Positions 31,061-43,480 of a DNA stretch of 64,000 nt are shown in pieces. The stretch is taken from NCBI GenBank assembly GCA_037043455.1, contig JAWPHD010003269.1:159699-223698 (forward strand), written 5' to 3'. The notes below the pieces were generated by a model. That model was not told the DNA's origin and made no database searches. It saw only the letters and a program-made list of their open reading frames with translations. Position 1 is the stretch's first letter. Every line of letters begins with the position of its first letter. A program made the translations under genes and the position numbers. The DNA comes from Cyrtodaria siliqua. Lineage: Eukaryota > Mollusca > Bivalvia > Adapedonta > Hiatellidae.

Positions 31061-31870
31061 CTGGGGAGACATTGTTTTTAGCTTGGATGTCTGTCTGTCT
31101 CTCTCTCTGTCCGTCACAAGTCGTGTCCTCTTGAACCACTTGAGGGGTTTTGAAATAAACTTCACCATATCGAGACGACGTGCAGAGCGCAACTTCCAGC
31201 CACGTCCGTTCAAGATCAAGGTCACACTTAGAGGTCGAAGGTCAGATGCACTATATTTCGTGTCCTCTCCGTATCGCTTGAACCGCATGAGGGATTTTGA
31301 AATAACTTGGCACACATGTTCACCATATCGAGACGACGTGCAGAGCGCAACTTCCAGCCACGTCCGTTCACAGAGGTCGAAGTTCATATGCACTATATTT
31401 AGTGTCCTCTCTATATCCCTTGAACCGCATGAGGGATTATGAAATAAATTAGCACAAATGTTCACCATATCGAGACGACGTGCAGAGCGCAACTTCCAGT
31501 TCAATGTCAAGGTCACACTTAGAGGTTGAAGGTCATATGCACTATATTTCGTGTCCGCTCCATTTCTCTTGTACCGCTTGAGGGATTTTGAAATAACTTG
31601 ACACAAATGTTCACCATATCGAGACGACGTGCAGAGCGCAACTGCCAGCCACGTCCGCTCAAGGTCAAGGTCACACTTAGAGGTCGAAAGTCATATGCAC
31701 TATATTTTGTATCCGCTCCGTATCTCTTGAACCGCTTGAGGGATTTTGAAATAACTTGGCACAAATGTTCACCAAATCGAGATGACGTGCAGAGTGCAAC
31801 TTTCAGCCAGGTTGGTTCATATGCATTACACTGAGAGTGTGTGGGGAGACATATGTTTTTGTTACAAAAA
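31055..31870 (+). repeat. tandem repeat of about 150 bp, five units
   Basis: Each unit reads TTCACCATATCGAGACGACG, TGCAGAGCGCAACTTCCAGC, AAGGTCACACTTAGAGG and TATGCACTATATTT. The array lies between two similar end words, GGGGAGACATTG and GGGGAGACATAT. Long open frames here on both strands are repeat artefacts. Confidence 0.85.
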
Positions 31871-33300
31871 CAACCCCGTCTAGTTTCTTTTGTAAATGGT
31901 TTAACCTGGAACTTAACCTTGCCAATAACTTTCTCAACTTATAAGGTAATACATCTTATAAAGTCTCCGATTTATGTTTTTTAATTAGTTTGATTAGGGT
32001 TTAACCTGGAACTTAACCTTGCTTTTTACAAATCAGTGTGGCTAATAATTTTCAAAGTATTAGTTCTACAACAAGAAACGAATGGCGTACATGTATATGC
32101 CACATTAGGCCAAGCTCTTGTTTGTTTATTTATTCCGAGAGGGCTTATGTTGTTAACACCGCTTAGCCTTTGGGTCTACTATTGGTTAACTTTACAACAA
32201 AGTTATATTTATCTTAATTCTACTTTGCCCTTCTTCGTGATGTATGTATTGGCTTAAGTAGGTGACTGGTCAGAGGTTAAGGTCACAGTAAATTGAAATG
32301 TGATCTAGGAAACAGTAACTGTTCATTACAAATTCTCTTAAATTCTACATTGCCATTTTTCAGGAAACTATACATGTTTGTACTGCGTTCAATCTTCGGT
32401 CAATCATGCACCTATTCGGATAAGTCAGTAGTTAAAGGTCAAGATCATAGTGAACTGAAACTTGACCTTGAAAACAGTTAAATGTTCATTACTTATTATC
32501 TTAAAAATAGAGTATGATAATGGACCTTTGGAAACGGCCGAGCACGACACATACTAAATATTGCAGTCTCGGTTTGATTGAGACTGTTCATGAGTGGTAG
32601 TGAAATATGCTAGCTACCGCTCACGCCCTCTAACCCCGGGTTGAGCAGAACTCAATATTCATAAAATCAAGTTCTATATTGCCAATCTTCAGGAAACTAT
32701 ACATGTACTAGGGTCAATCATGCACCTATTCAGATGTCAGTAGTTAAAGTTCAAGGACAAGTGAACTGAAACTTGACCTTGAAAATAGTTAAAATGTTCA
32801 GGACTAATTGTCTTAAGTTCTCTTGTGGCAGTCTTCAGGAAATTATACATGCCTGTGCTAGGGTCAATCATGCACCTGTCAGTAGGTTCTGGTCAAGGTC
32901 ATAGTGATCTGAAACTTGATCTTGAAAACAGTTACAATGTTCATTACAAGTTCTCTTAAATTTTACAGTGCCAGTCTTCAGGAAACTGTGTATACGTGCT
33001 TGTACAAGGGTCAATCGGGCCCCTATACAGATAAGTCAGTAGGTAAAAGGTCAAGGCACCTGACTTTGAAAATGGTTAAATTGTCTTCCAATATGTTGGT
33101 ATCTTTAGTTCCACTGGACCAATCTTCATGGAACTTTGTATATACATGTTTGCTTGAATTGGGCTTAATCATACACCTTTTGAGTTTAAAGACAGAATGT
33201 CAACGGTCAATCTCATCGTGAACTTAAACTTCACCTCGAAAATGCTAACGTATTTACATCTAATCTTTAAGTCTTGATTTTTAAATATTTACCCATAGGT
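31871..33300 (+). repeat. tandem repeat of 130-150 bp, about five units, with an insertion
   Basis: Units share TTCAGGAAACTATACATG, GTCAATCATGCACCTATTC, TCAGTAGTTAAAGGTCAAG and CTGAAACTTGACCTTGAAAA. A relative of the 535-720 repeat sits inside at about 32515-32670. Confidence 0.8.
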
Positions 33301-33874
33301 AAACTGCTATACTATGGGAATTGGGCAAGGTTATTCTTTCACACTTCTGAGCAGATGAAATTCCAAGGTTTATGGTATTAACATGCTTAAACCATCAACC
33401 AAATTGAGCTATTAACAAATATTTGGTGAAACTCAGTTGCCCAGCAAGTTCTAGGGTCAACGTATCTTTGATTTTCGCTTCTAAACTTGTAGGACACTGT
33501 AGCTATGAATCAACACTAACATTATTTTATTTCAATATTACTCATTTTTGATAATACACCAGCCATTTTATAATTGCTGCTGACTAGTAGGACCTATGCT
33601 ATGGTCTGTTGTCCTCCGACTGTCCGCCCAGTCCGTCGTCTGAATATTGATAAAAGCTCGGACGAGTTTAAAAACCACCAATATCGAATTCAGGTCCTTG
33701 ATTTAATGAAAACACTCTAGCACTTTCATTTTGCATCCGATCTTAACCAGATTTACCAGAATCTTAATATATATGATTTACTTGTTTGTTTGTATGGCGT
33801 TTTACGTCATTTTCAACACATGTAAGGTTATACACTCAACAAAATTCCTAATCGGTCAGTATATATTGTATTAC

Positions 33875-36067
33875 TTTTTTTAGCTCACCTGAGCCGAAGG
33901 CTCAAAGGTGAGCTATTGGGATCACTCTTCGTCCGTCGTCCGTCGTCCGTCGTTAACTTTTGCTTCAAGCGACTTCTCCTCAGAAACCGCTTGGTCAATT
34001 TTGACCACACTTCACATGGATGATCCTTAGATGAATGCTTTTTAGATTTGTTAAAATTAGGTCAGCACGACAACCAAGATGGCCGCCATTACCATATATG
34101 GTCGAAACCTTAAAAAATCTTCTTCTCAAGAACCGCCAGACAGATTTCGACAGTTTTTCTTTTAATATGACCGCCAACAGCTAGACTATCAAGTTTGTTC
34201 AAATGAAGTCCCCGGGGTCAAAAGTGGCCGTGCCTCGGGGGTCCAAAGTTTGTATATTGAGATTTTGCATGGTTTTCATAGACTTATATAGGAAAAAACT
34301 TTAAAAAATCTTCTTCTCTGAAACCACAAGGCACAGAGGTCTCATGTATTACATGTAGCATCAGCTTATGGTCCTATACTAAGTTTGTTCAAATGGTGAC
34401 CCTGGGGTCAAATTTGTCCCCGCCCCGGGGGTCACAGTTTTACATAGATTTATATAGGATTTTTTTTTAAAAAATCTTCTTCTCGGAAACTGCAAGAGCC
34501 AGAGGTTTGATATTTTGCATTTACTATAAGCTTATGGTCCTTTACCAAGTTTGTTGAAATGGTGACCCTGGGGTCACATTTGGCCCCGCCCCAAGGGTCA
34601 CAGTTTTACATAGACATGTATAGGGAAAAACTTAAAAAATCTTCTTCTCTGAAACTGCAAGAGCCAGAGGTTTAATATTTTGCATTTGCTATAAGCTTAT
34701 GGTCCTCTTCCAAGTTTGTTCAAATGGTGACCCAGGGGTCACATTTGGCTCTGCCCCGGGGGTCACAGTTTTACATAGGCTTGTATAGGGAAAAACTGAA
34801 AAAAATCTTCTTCTCTGGAACGATATGGCACGGAGCTCTCATGTATTACATGTAGCATCAGCTTATGGTCCTCTTTTTAGTTTGTTCAAATGGTGACCCT
34901 GAGGTCACATTTGGCCCCGCCTCAAGGGTCACATGTTTTACATAGACATGTGTTGGGAAAAACTTAAAAAATCTTCTCTGAAACTGCAAGAGCCAGAGGT
35001 TTAATATTTTGCTTTTGCTATAAGCTCATGGTCCTCTACCAATTTTGTTCAAATGGTGACCCTGGGTCACTTTTGGCCCCGCCCCGGGGGTCACAGTTTT
35101 ACATAGGCCTGTATAGGGAAAAACTGAAAAAAATCTTCTTCTCTGGAACTGCAAGAGCCAGAGGTTTAATATTTTGCTTTTGCTATAAGCTCATGGTCCT
35201 CTACCAATTTTGTTCAAATGGTGACCCTGGGTCACATTTGGCCCAGCCCCGGGGGTCACAGTTTTACATAGGCCTGTATAGGGAAAAACTGAAAAAATCT
35301 TCTTCTCTGGAACTGCAATATTTTGCATTTGCTATTAGCTTATGGTCCTCTACCATGTTTGTTCAAATGGTGACCCTGGTGTCAAACTTGGCCGCGCCCC
35401 GGGGGTCACAGTTTTATATAGACTTATATATATAGGAAAAAAACAATCTTCTCTGAAACTGCAAGAGCCAGAGGTTTAATATTTTGCATTTACTATTAGA
35501 TTATGGTCCTCTTCCAAGTTTGTTCAAATGGTGACCCTGGGGTAAAATTTGACCCCACTCTGTGGGTCACAGTTTTACATAGACTTATATAGGAAACACA
35601 TTAAAGTCTTCTTCTCTGGAACTACAAGAGCCAGAGGTTTAATATTTTGCATTTACTATACTTTTTTGGTCCTTTACCAAGTTTGTTCAAATGGTGACTC
35701 TGGGTTCACATTTGGCCCCGCCCCAGGGGTCACGTTTTACATAGACTTGTATAGGGAAAAATTAAAAAAAACATCTCTAAAACCACAAAGCACACAGCTC
35801 TCATATGTTACATGTAGCCCTGGAGTCACATTTGGCTCTGCCCAAGGTGTTACTCTCTAGCACCTTCATTTTGTATTTGATCTTTACCAAACTTTGTCAG
35901 TGTCTTAAACTGTCTATATAAATGTTGTTATACACAACAGAGCCCACATTTCTTGAACAATCTTAACCAAACTTGCACAGATTCTATATGACCATAAGAT
36001 TTCGAAGAAGTTCGATAATGTGCCAGTATTCAGGTGAGCGATATAGGGCCATCATGGCCCTCTTGTT
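33875..36067 (+). mobile_element. Helentron-like element nested in the Tc1 transposon
   Basis: The 5' end TTTTTTAGCTCACCTGAGCC is followed by GTCCGTCGTC words. About ten tandem 190-bp units (TCTTCTTCTCTGAAACTGCA, AGAGCCAGAGGTTTAATATT, TTGTTCAAATGGTGACCCTG) fill the middle. CAGGTGAGC near 36035 is inverse to the 5' end. Hairpin AGGGCCATCATGGCCCT then CTTGTT closes it. Same architecture as 23169-24353. Open frames at 35028-35860 are repeat artefacts. Confidence 0.72.
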
Positions 36068-36303
36068 ATAATAATGCATGTATTGACACGAAAATGTATT
36101 GACACGAAATTTCAAATATCGATATTTGAAGAGGAACTGCAACTAATTATTGATTTTTTCCTGGCCGGCTCGCGGTCAAATTAACCGTGTTAGGCGCGTT
36201 GACCAATATAGCACATTTTGCACGTGCAGGGTATGGACATATGCACGTGTTCATGTACACTTTTGTCATTGCTGATGATTTTCCTACTTGAAAAACACAT
36301 ACC

Positions 36304-37262
36304 ATGGCGAGAATAACACAAGAGGAACGCGGCCGAGCTGTCGGAATGTTACAGGAATGTTACAGTTACACCTTTACGACAGGTGAGTTTTATTTTTTGA
36401 AATTTTAAAAGAATATCGATATAATTTATTTGTAGCTATTATTTTGGTGGCTTTTTCCGGTTTTTAACTTTATTTCAGGTGGCAAGTACCTTCAATCGGC
36501 GGCTATCCACCATCCAAGTTCTTTGGGCGACATTCAACCAAACTGGAAGTGTGGCTGATCGATCCCGACGGTTCAAACAGAGGGTGACAACACAACGGCA
36601 GGACAGATACATGATCGTATCACATCTCCGTGATCGTTTTCTACCAGCTACAACGACATCTAGCATACGAGGGAGACTCATGGACGTCATGTATCAACTC
36701 AAACCGTACGAAACCGGTTACGTGACGTCGGAATTCGATGCCGTCGACCTCGGAAAGGTCCTATCTTAACGAGAAGACACCGCCAAACTCGCTTAGCTTT
36801 GGTTAGGCGACATTTACGGTTCACCAGGGCCGACTGGGCGAATGTTCTTTTCGTCGACGAGACGAGGATTACATTCCGTTGTGCCGCAAACGCATTTATC
36901 GCCGACGTGGTGAGAGAAACAGCGCCAATTGCGTTCTTGAGGCGGATCAGTTCGGGGGAGGATCCATTGTGATATGGGCGGGCATTTCGATGCACACCAA
37001 AACACCAATCGTGTCCATACAAGGCAACATGAATGCACGACGATATCAGACGGACATCATTCAACCTGTTCTTATACCACACATTGCTGCAAACCGTTGC
37101 ATGCAACTCGTCAAAGACAACGCTCTGTGCCATATCGCCAGAGCAACATTGGCAATGTTACAGGCCAATAACATACGAGTCATCCCTTTTCCCGCTAAAA
37201 GTCCTGACCTAAACCCAATCGAGCATGTCTGGGACTTATTAAAACGAAAGGTACGGGCCTAA
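36304..37262 (+). pseudogene. Tc1/mariner DD34E transposase, frameshifted
   Basis: Starts MARITQEERGRAVGMLQECY. After a GT-AG-like 96-nt interruption (36383-36478) the HTH region continues (STIQVLWATFNQTGSVADRS, VTTQRQDRYM). A stop at 36767 and a frame change lead to RRHRQTRLALVRRHLRF and VLFVDETRITF (first catalytic Asp). A further frame change leads to RRRGERNSANCVLEADQFGG, LVKDNALCHIA (second Asp) and KSPDLNPIEHVWD (Glu). Exactly 34 residues separate the second Asp from the Glu. All DDE residues survive but at least three frame breaks prevent a full product. Removing 36383-36478 as an intron does not restore the frame. Transposition would require a helper. Confidence 0.9.
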
Positions 37263-37619
37263 CCTCAGCAGCTGAATATATGGTAATTGGAACGTGACGT
37301 CAACCGCGTTTAGAGAAATATCCGTCAGCAGTATCTTCACAGATACATTGTATCAATGAGGAGTCATTGTCGAGCCGTGATTGCTGCTGATGGAGGGCAC
37401 ACACGTTATTAACATTGTGACTTTTGAATTACCGGGTCGCCTTATTCATTCCTGCGGAAGATGTCAACTCTTTATTTGTTTGAAATTAAATTTTGTTTGT
37501 TGATTTGTAATGAATTCCGCTTTCTTATGCGATCAATACATTCACGAAATTGAATTAATTCTTTTTTTTTTAATTACAATTTATTGAGGTGACCGATTAG
37601 CAATTGTGTTGAGTGTATA

Positions 37620-39111
37620 TGACGATAGATTGTTTTGTGGTGGAGGCAGACCACCCACTTTTTCTGGGTAGAACCAGTACGGTACACCTCCCGCCATCCG
37701 TAAGAATCGACACTTCCTCACTTACAAAATAGTATGAGAGTGAACCTTTGGAAACGGCGAAGTTGAGCTCGCAGCGGTGAGAAGCGAAGGAGTCTGCTTA
37801 TTGACATCCTATAATTCCATTGTAGGGCTTCTGTTTGGCTGACTATAGTTTTGTGAATTATTTTCATTAATTTTCTATCGCTTGAATAAAACTTTATGAC
37901 GAGAAATGCAGCTTGTATGCACCTTGCATGAAACTAAGTATTTTTTAAAGAATTTAAATATTTACAAAATGGCTGCAGGAAGTTATAATCTAGAATTACA
38001 TGATTTTCAAAATGCAACCACGTTAACACACCATCAAATTGACAATGGACCATGTTTCAGAAGTGTAGTCGTAACAAACCATAAACAAGAAGAAACTGAT
38101 GCAGAGCATCAGGGCGGTGCAGAATGTTTTCAAAAGGAAGAATGAACCGTGTATTTATTCGCAAATTTTTATTATATAACAACAAAAATGTAGAAGTATT
38201 TTAAAAAGTATACAAAGTTATATGGCAACAGTAAGCAATAGTAACTTGAGAACAAAGGTACATACTTAAGATATCAAAACATATTTAAGTGCTTGCATTA
38301 ATTGCTGATGATATATATTTCTAGAATGTTATGAAGATTTTTTAGAATGTTGAGGTAGTTTGAATTAAGTAAAAACATCACGAGGTATCTGTTTATGTTG
38401 AACATGCCACTGTTCAGTGGGAAAAGTTGGATTTAAGTTGATAAATAACAAAAGTATTTAAGGAAATATAACTTCAGTCAATCGCTAATAGTGTGCAGTG
38501 TGGTATAACAACAACAACGGCCCTTGCCAGTGCGTATCACGCCTAAATGCTTGTGTTGTTGGCGTTGGACGTGCACTCTGACGTTGACGGGGGGCTCAAT
38601 GCAGGGAAATGATCAGGGGCGAACAGCTTTTAATTCATCCTTAAACATCTTTCATAAAGGATGTGCCGTGGTGTCTGGTGGCGTGTTTCAATAATTATAT
38701 ATATATATAAAATGACATATCGCCAATTTCAATACAGCAAACACGATCTGATGGCCAGTCTTTTAACCCCAACAGTCTTTTTACCTACAACATTTTTAAT
38801 CACGTGCTCCTCCATATGTCACATGCTCCTCCATAGGCAGCATCAAAATCAGTAACAAATATAGGTACCCGCCACTAAACCATTATGTGAAGGAACCAAC
38901 AAATAATTATAAACCTCAAATAAGCCATGGTTTGTTAAATGAAGTATGGACCATTCTAATAAACCGCTTTGTGGTCCATTAATTGTTTATTCATGGTTAT
39001 TTCAAAATAGTTTTGTAAAGGGAGTTTAACCATGAGCAATACTGGCGCATCCCTTGACGAGTTATTGACCTTGATTATTAAAAAAGTAGGCAAATTTCAG
39101 CTTGTGAACAA
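37620..39111. other. no gene recognised
   Basis: A weak copy of the 535-720 repeat lies at 37735-37800. A 79-codon frame at 37906-38145 has no recognisable motif or splice support. The rest is AT-rich. Confidence 0.5.
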
Positions 39112-39409
39112 TAAGTAATAGATAGAGTATGGTTTCATTGCGTTGGTTCATTCAATCGAGATGTTAAAATTAACCAACGAGAGAATATAAATTAACCAAC
39201 GAGATACATTCTGTCGTTGGTTAATTTAAACACCCCGATGTTTAAATGAACCAACTCAATGAAACCGTCTGTATCCCGTTGATTAATTTAAACACCTCGA
39301 TGGGCGAGATACATTTTCTCGTTGGTTGATTTAAACACCTCGATGGGCTAATCCCATCTCGATGTTTAAATGAACCAACTCAATGAAACCATACTCTATC
39401 TATTACTTA
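39112..39409. mobile_element. 300-bp fold-back, multi-unit
   Basis: Ends TAAGTAATAGATAGAGTATG and CATACTCTATCTATTACTTA are exact inverse complements. The interior repeats the theme of GTTGGTT, AATTTAAACA and CTCGATG in both orientations. One end recurs alone at about 40643-40700. Confidence 0.85.
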
Positions 39410-39699
39410 GTGTAGTTCCGGGGACTGTCACTAGACCAGCTAACTGATTGCCGATAAGAGGCGACTAATACGTATTCAGATTTGGCGTTACAGTTTCTCA
39501 AGCTGTTGTGACGTTTCTTAATTCGTCCAGGCCAGTGATATTTCTGATATCTTTAAATATCCAACGCTATCGGAAATATTATTTTTTTGATATCGATATT
39601 TTTATTTCTTGATATCGCTAAATAATATTAGATATAGACAAGTGAATTGGAGATCTTGCTGAATAGGCAATAAATGATAAAACGGCTTGCCATACATTT

Positions 39700-39793
39700 C
39701 ACCTGCAATTTAGAGGGCCTCAAGGAAGATTGGCTGTGCCAATTGAGTCACCCTTTATAAATAAAGAAATTACTTACTTACTTACTTACTTAA
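39700..39793 (+). repeat. SINE/LINE 3' tail ending in (TTAC)n
   Basis: AGAGGGCCTCAAGGAAGATT, CCAATTGAGTCACCCTTTAT and AATAAAGAAA, then (TTAC)5. Looks like the end of a retroposon; no tRNA-like head is seen upstream. Confidence 0.55.
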
Positions 39794-40050
39794 TTCAAAT
39801 AGATATGACATTTATAAGCGTATCTGCTGTTCAAAGCTATGCACATTATCTTGATCCCGTAGTGAAATGGGCCTCCCGAGGGATGTTGCCTGTCTGCAGG
39901 TTTGATTATAAGTACATAGACTAGATATGCATGTCGTTATAGGATGTAACAGCGGGAGAAGGAATATATAGTAAATGTATGGTTTTATCATGATAACACA
40001 TCAGTCAGGATATTTAACTATCCATATTTCCACATATTACACCGGAGATT

Positions 40051-40100
40051 ATGGGAAAGCAGTTCATAGCGTTTGATGGTCTGGATTCAGGAACACCTAG
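40051..40100 (+). CDS. possible first coding exon (speculative)
   Basis: The ATG at 40051 opens MGKQFIAFDGLDSGTP and ends at a consensus donor CCTAG|GTAAGATATT. The upstream 90 bp are AT-rich, with no TATA box assigned. No acceptor or continuation was identified, so this may be chance. Confidence 0.22.
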
Positions 40101-40589
40101 GTAAGATATTTCTTTTGATTTGAAAAACTCTGTTCGTACTTGTTATAAAACGGATTACGTTTATTGGCTTAACATTAATCTGGATTATGGACATAACTTG
40201 CCCGTTGCAAGTTATAGTTGTAAGTTGTAATTTGTAACCTGAAGTTGTGGTTTGGTCATTCTCTATCGTCCTTGCATGATTACTACTCTATCAGTCTTAT
40301 TTTTTTTAGTTATATTCCATTTCGTACCTTTAATTCAAACACTATTTTATTTAATTCGGGTAATTATTGGGATTGGATAACTATGTAAGACCTCTCTCGT
40401 ATCAAGGCAAATGTTTAAATTAGATTAATATCAAACTTAACATACAATTAAATATTGTAATTCAGTTTGCTGCTAATAGTTTAGAACCGTTGAAAAAATG
40501 CTCATATACTAGTATTTAACTTTTATTTTAAATCTAGTGAAACGTGCGTTGGTGTACAATTTTAAAAGAAAAAAACATGCGAGATAGTA

Positions 40590-41460
40590 TATACATTTAA
40601 CGCATAACTTATGGTGTGGGAGTGGAATAACACCATTCTATGTAATAGATAGAGCATGGTCTCAATGAGTTGGTTAATTTAAACATCGAGATGGCGTAGC
40701 CCATGTTGTGTAGCATGTTCATTTCAGCTCCCTGCCATTCTCTAACTTCCAATACCTCGTAGTTGTAGTACATCATGTATTCTGACAGGTGTTATTTTCA
40801 ATTAAACGATTTACAACTGTGCTATTACAAAAGGAAATATCACCGACCATGCTACAAATTTCCAATATACCGGTAACTATATAAGTATGCAAACAAGCCT
40901 AGTATGCGCTGTCAAAAAAAAATTCGATAATGACTATGATCCAGTTCCCACGGTTTATGTCGGTTTTGCGTGTTAATTAAAGCGACAGGCAAAATGCAAT
41001 AGAAGTCGATATGTGAGTTATGGGATAAATAGAATCTAACATTCGTTCTCATTCATTATTGAATTTAGGGGCGTCCGTGGCCGAGTGGTTAACGTCTCTG
41101 ACTTGAAATCACTTGCCCCTCACCGCTGTAGGTTCGATCCCTCAGGGGCCTAGGAATCTTTATGTGAGGAAGCTATCCAGCTGGCTTGCGGAACGTCGGT
41201 GGTTCTACCCAGGTGCCCGCCCGTGCACGAAAATCGCCCGGAGGGGCACCTGGGGTCCTTCTCCACCAATGGAAGCTGGAAAGTCGCCATATGACCTTAG
41301 CTGTTGGTGCGACTATAAACTCCAATTCAATCAATCAATCATTATTGAATTTATTAAACTCGTTAGCAAAAATGATGTAATGCTCGATTATATCATTTTC
41401 CTCGGCAAGAGCCTCGCATTATATCATTTTGCCAGCTCAGTTAATAAATGAGTACTCTAT
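40590..41460 (+). repeat. dispersed repeat copy with a fold-back end and a SINE inserted
   Basis: Matches 29165-29450 and the inverse of 2800-2960. Two insertions break it: a piece related to 39112-39409 (from about 40643), and the SINE at 41068-41340. Confidence 0.7.
41068..41340 (+). mobile_element. tRNA-derived SINE with a perfect 13-bp target duplication
   Basis: The head GGGCGTCCGTGGCCGAGTGG has A box TGGCCGAGTGGTTAA and B box GGTTCGATCCC, close to a Leu/Ser-type tRNA. The body has GGGGCACCTGGGGTCCTTCT. The tail is TGTTGGTGCGACTATAAACT then (TCAA)n. ATTATTGAATTTA occurs at 41055-41067 and 41341-41353, flanking it exactly. The empty site is visible in the inverse copy at 2900-2940. Retroposed by a LINE in trans; Pol III promoter internal. 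Confidence 0.92.
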
Positions 41461-42350
41461 ATTTTAGAGACAACACATAGCTCATGATATAGTTAATAAT
41501 CGTGACCATTACCGAAATTGACACTTGATATTATTTCACAAAATTGGAAATAATTGGATAAAGATGTATTATTTGTTTAAAACATTTTATATTGCTCATT
41601 TTCACACGCAAAAAAGTAAATGAATTGGTTCAGAAGTTTTGACTTGATATATCGAATGACCACTTGAATAGTGTAGCATAGTGTTCTATGGTATCACGGT
41701 ACTTAAATGCTTTGACGAAAAAAATAAACTGTACACAATATTTAAAGAAAAAGGAAACTCTGTGACCCTTCTACTAAATTGTTATGATATAAAATTTATA
41801 AATTTTACGTAAAAATGTCAGAATTAGATTTGAAAAGAAGGATACCCTCATTGAGCTTATTATTTTAAAAGTTCTATGGTATCAAGGTATGCACATATTG
41901 TGTATCCTGTATTTGTTAGTAACTGGTATAAGATTCAAGGAGTGAACATTTCTAGAAACAATAATGTACAACAGACTAATCTCTCAGACTGAATTGTATA
42001 ACCGTAAAGGTAGTGGAAACTGCATTTATGGAGAATAGGGGTGATGAATTGTAAAGAGCATAAGGAAATTGTCATCATTTTCGAAATATCCTTTCATTTA
42101 TGATAAATATACTTTTTTTTCAATTATTGTATTATATGTACCTGAGGTCATCACATCTGTAAAATAAGTATCATATTTTAGCAGAGATGCATAGTTTTAT
42201 AAATTGGACACTACCGTGATACCATAGAACCCTTGATATCAAAGGAAGCTATACATTGAACAAATGAACATGTGAAAATGGTGTCTTAAAGGGAACATTG
42301 TAGCAAAAAGCAACACTTTTTTATTCAAGCGGTCATTCGATATATTATAC
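41461..42350. other. no gene recognised
   Basis: AT-rich. GTTCTATGGTATCA recurs at about 41690 and 41872, suggesting a decayed repeat. Confidence 0.45.
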
Positions 42351-42780
42351 CTAAGGAAAAAAGAAACGCAACTTGGGCATTTTCGATATATAAGCTATAT
42401 TCTGCAAACTTAATTCCACGTAATATTCCAGAGAAATCCCAAGATGTTTAAAAAAAAGCGGAGCTAGTCAGAGAAAGGACAAAACTGTACCGTTGTTGAC
42501 TTTTTATTCACAGTACACTATAACACGAACTCATAAATTTTGAAGTTCGGCTTTGAATATTTGAGCCATTTCAGTACTGTATTTAATGTAAAGAGATATG
42601 AAAGTATTACATACCAAGTTTGCTCACCTGCCTAAGCCAAATGCTTATTATATCCATACTGAAACGTTGATGGAATACCATTTGGTTTATCATGTGTTGT
42701 TTTAGTATTTTTTCCGAAAGGAGATATCTAGAGTAGCCGTGTACCATTTGATTAAGAGCAGTATATTACACTGAACGACT
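42351..42780 (-). mobile_element. MITE, TATACTGAAA family, copy 5 (inverse, eroded)
   Basis: AAAAAAGAAACGCAACTTGG, ATTCCACGTAATATTCCAGA and GTGTACCATTTGATTAAGAG mark it as an inverse relative of 13557-14007. The distal end is lost. Confidence 0.7.
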
Positions 42781-43154
42781 TTAAAAACGCTACAGGGAAA
42801 TAAAGATAACTGACATATTTCATTAGAAATTAAATTTTAATTTCATCTATTCTATTTAACAATATCTACAGTTGATTTGCTGAAAAATTCATTCAAATTT
42901 GATCAACAATAAACTTAAATTCAAAGCATAACAGTACGACCCCCAAAAGCTAAAGGCACACAACTAATACCCGGTATATCCCAATATGCGTAGGAGATGT
43001 CAGGCGTGTATTGTCGCTAATGGTCGATATTGTGACTTTTACGTACTTGTATTTTATCGATGAAATAGGAGTTCGGATGCGTAGTAATTAAATCACGAGT
43101 GCAGTAAGGAGAGAGAATTTTATCGGTGAATAAAATACAGTTGCGAGTAAACGT

Positions 43155-43480
43155 CAAATTGTTCAATATGCTTATTAATGCTATGTGTATTGATGCATAT
43201 GCTGGGTTTATGTCGGGGTATGGGGTGGGGGTGGCTGGGGTGGGTGTGGGGGGCGTGGGTGCAAGATTTGGGAGCATGGCAAGTTTGTTGTAATTAACAT
43301 TTCGTTAACATTTCGTTAAAATTACTGTTGAGTTTGTCTTCGTGACGTATATTTATCAAAATGTTTATTTACTTTCGTTCTAAGACGTTAACGGTTTAAA
43401 AGGGGGCGTCATGTAACGTGGCGCTTCAAACGGATGAAAAATAAATGGAACAACCGAATTTTACCGCAAAATAACACAAC
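43155..43480 (+). repeat. dispersed repeat, copy 1 (second at 47125-47370)
   Basis: Shared GGGAGCATGGC, AGTTTGTTGTAATTAAC, ACTGTTGAGTTTGTCTTCGT and TCATGTAACGTGGCGCTTC. Copy 1 contains an expanded GGGGTGGGGGTGGCTGGGG tract. Confidence 0.75.

Larger units (their letters stand above)
33829..37619 (+). mobile_element. Tc1/mariner transposon, nested insertion inside
   Basis: The terminal inverted repeats are TATACACTCAACAAAATTCC plus TAATCGGTCA, and the inverse TGACCGATTAGCAATTGTGT plus TGAGTGTATA. TA lies at both ends. Without the 33875-36067 insertion the element would be about 1.6 kb, the normal size. It carries the broken transposase at 36304-37262. Confidence 0.9.

Noticed and set aside
30885..31834. 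Frames of 185 and 220 codons on opposite strands
   Set aside because: Both run through the 150-bp tandem array; translations are periodic with the DNA unit and match no family.
35028..35860. Two plus-strand frames of 103-135 codons
   Set aside because: Periodic translation of the 190-bp units in the Helentron-like element.
37906..38145. 79-codon frame with a plausible amino-acid mix
   Set aside because: No recognisable motif, no splice signals and no homologous copy in the window.
41068..41145. Apparent Leu/Ser tRNA gene
   Set aside because: A and B boxes are present but the sequence lacks a closed acceptor stem and continues into a SINE body with a target duplication.
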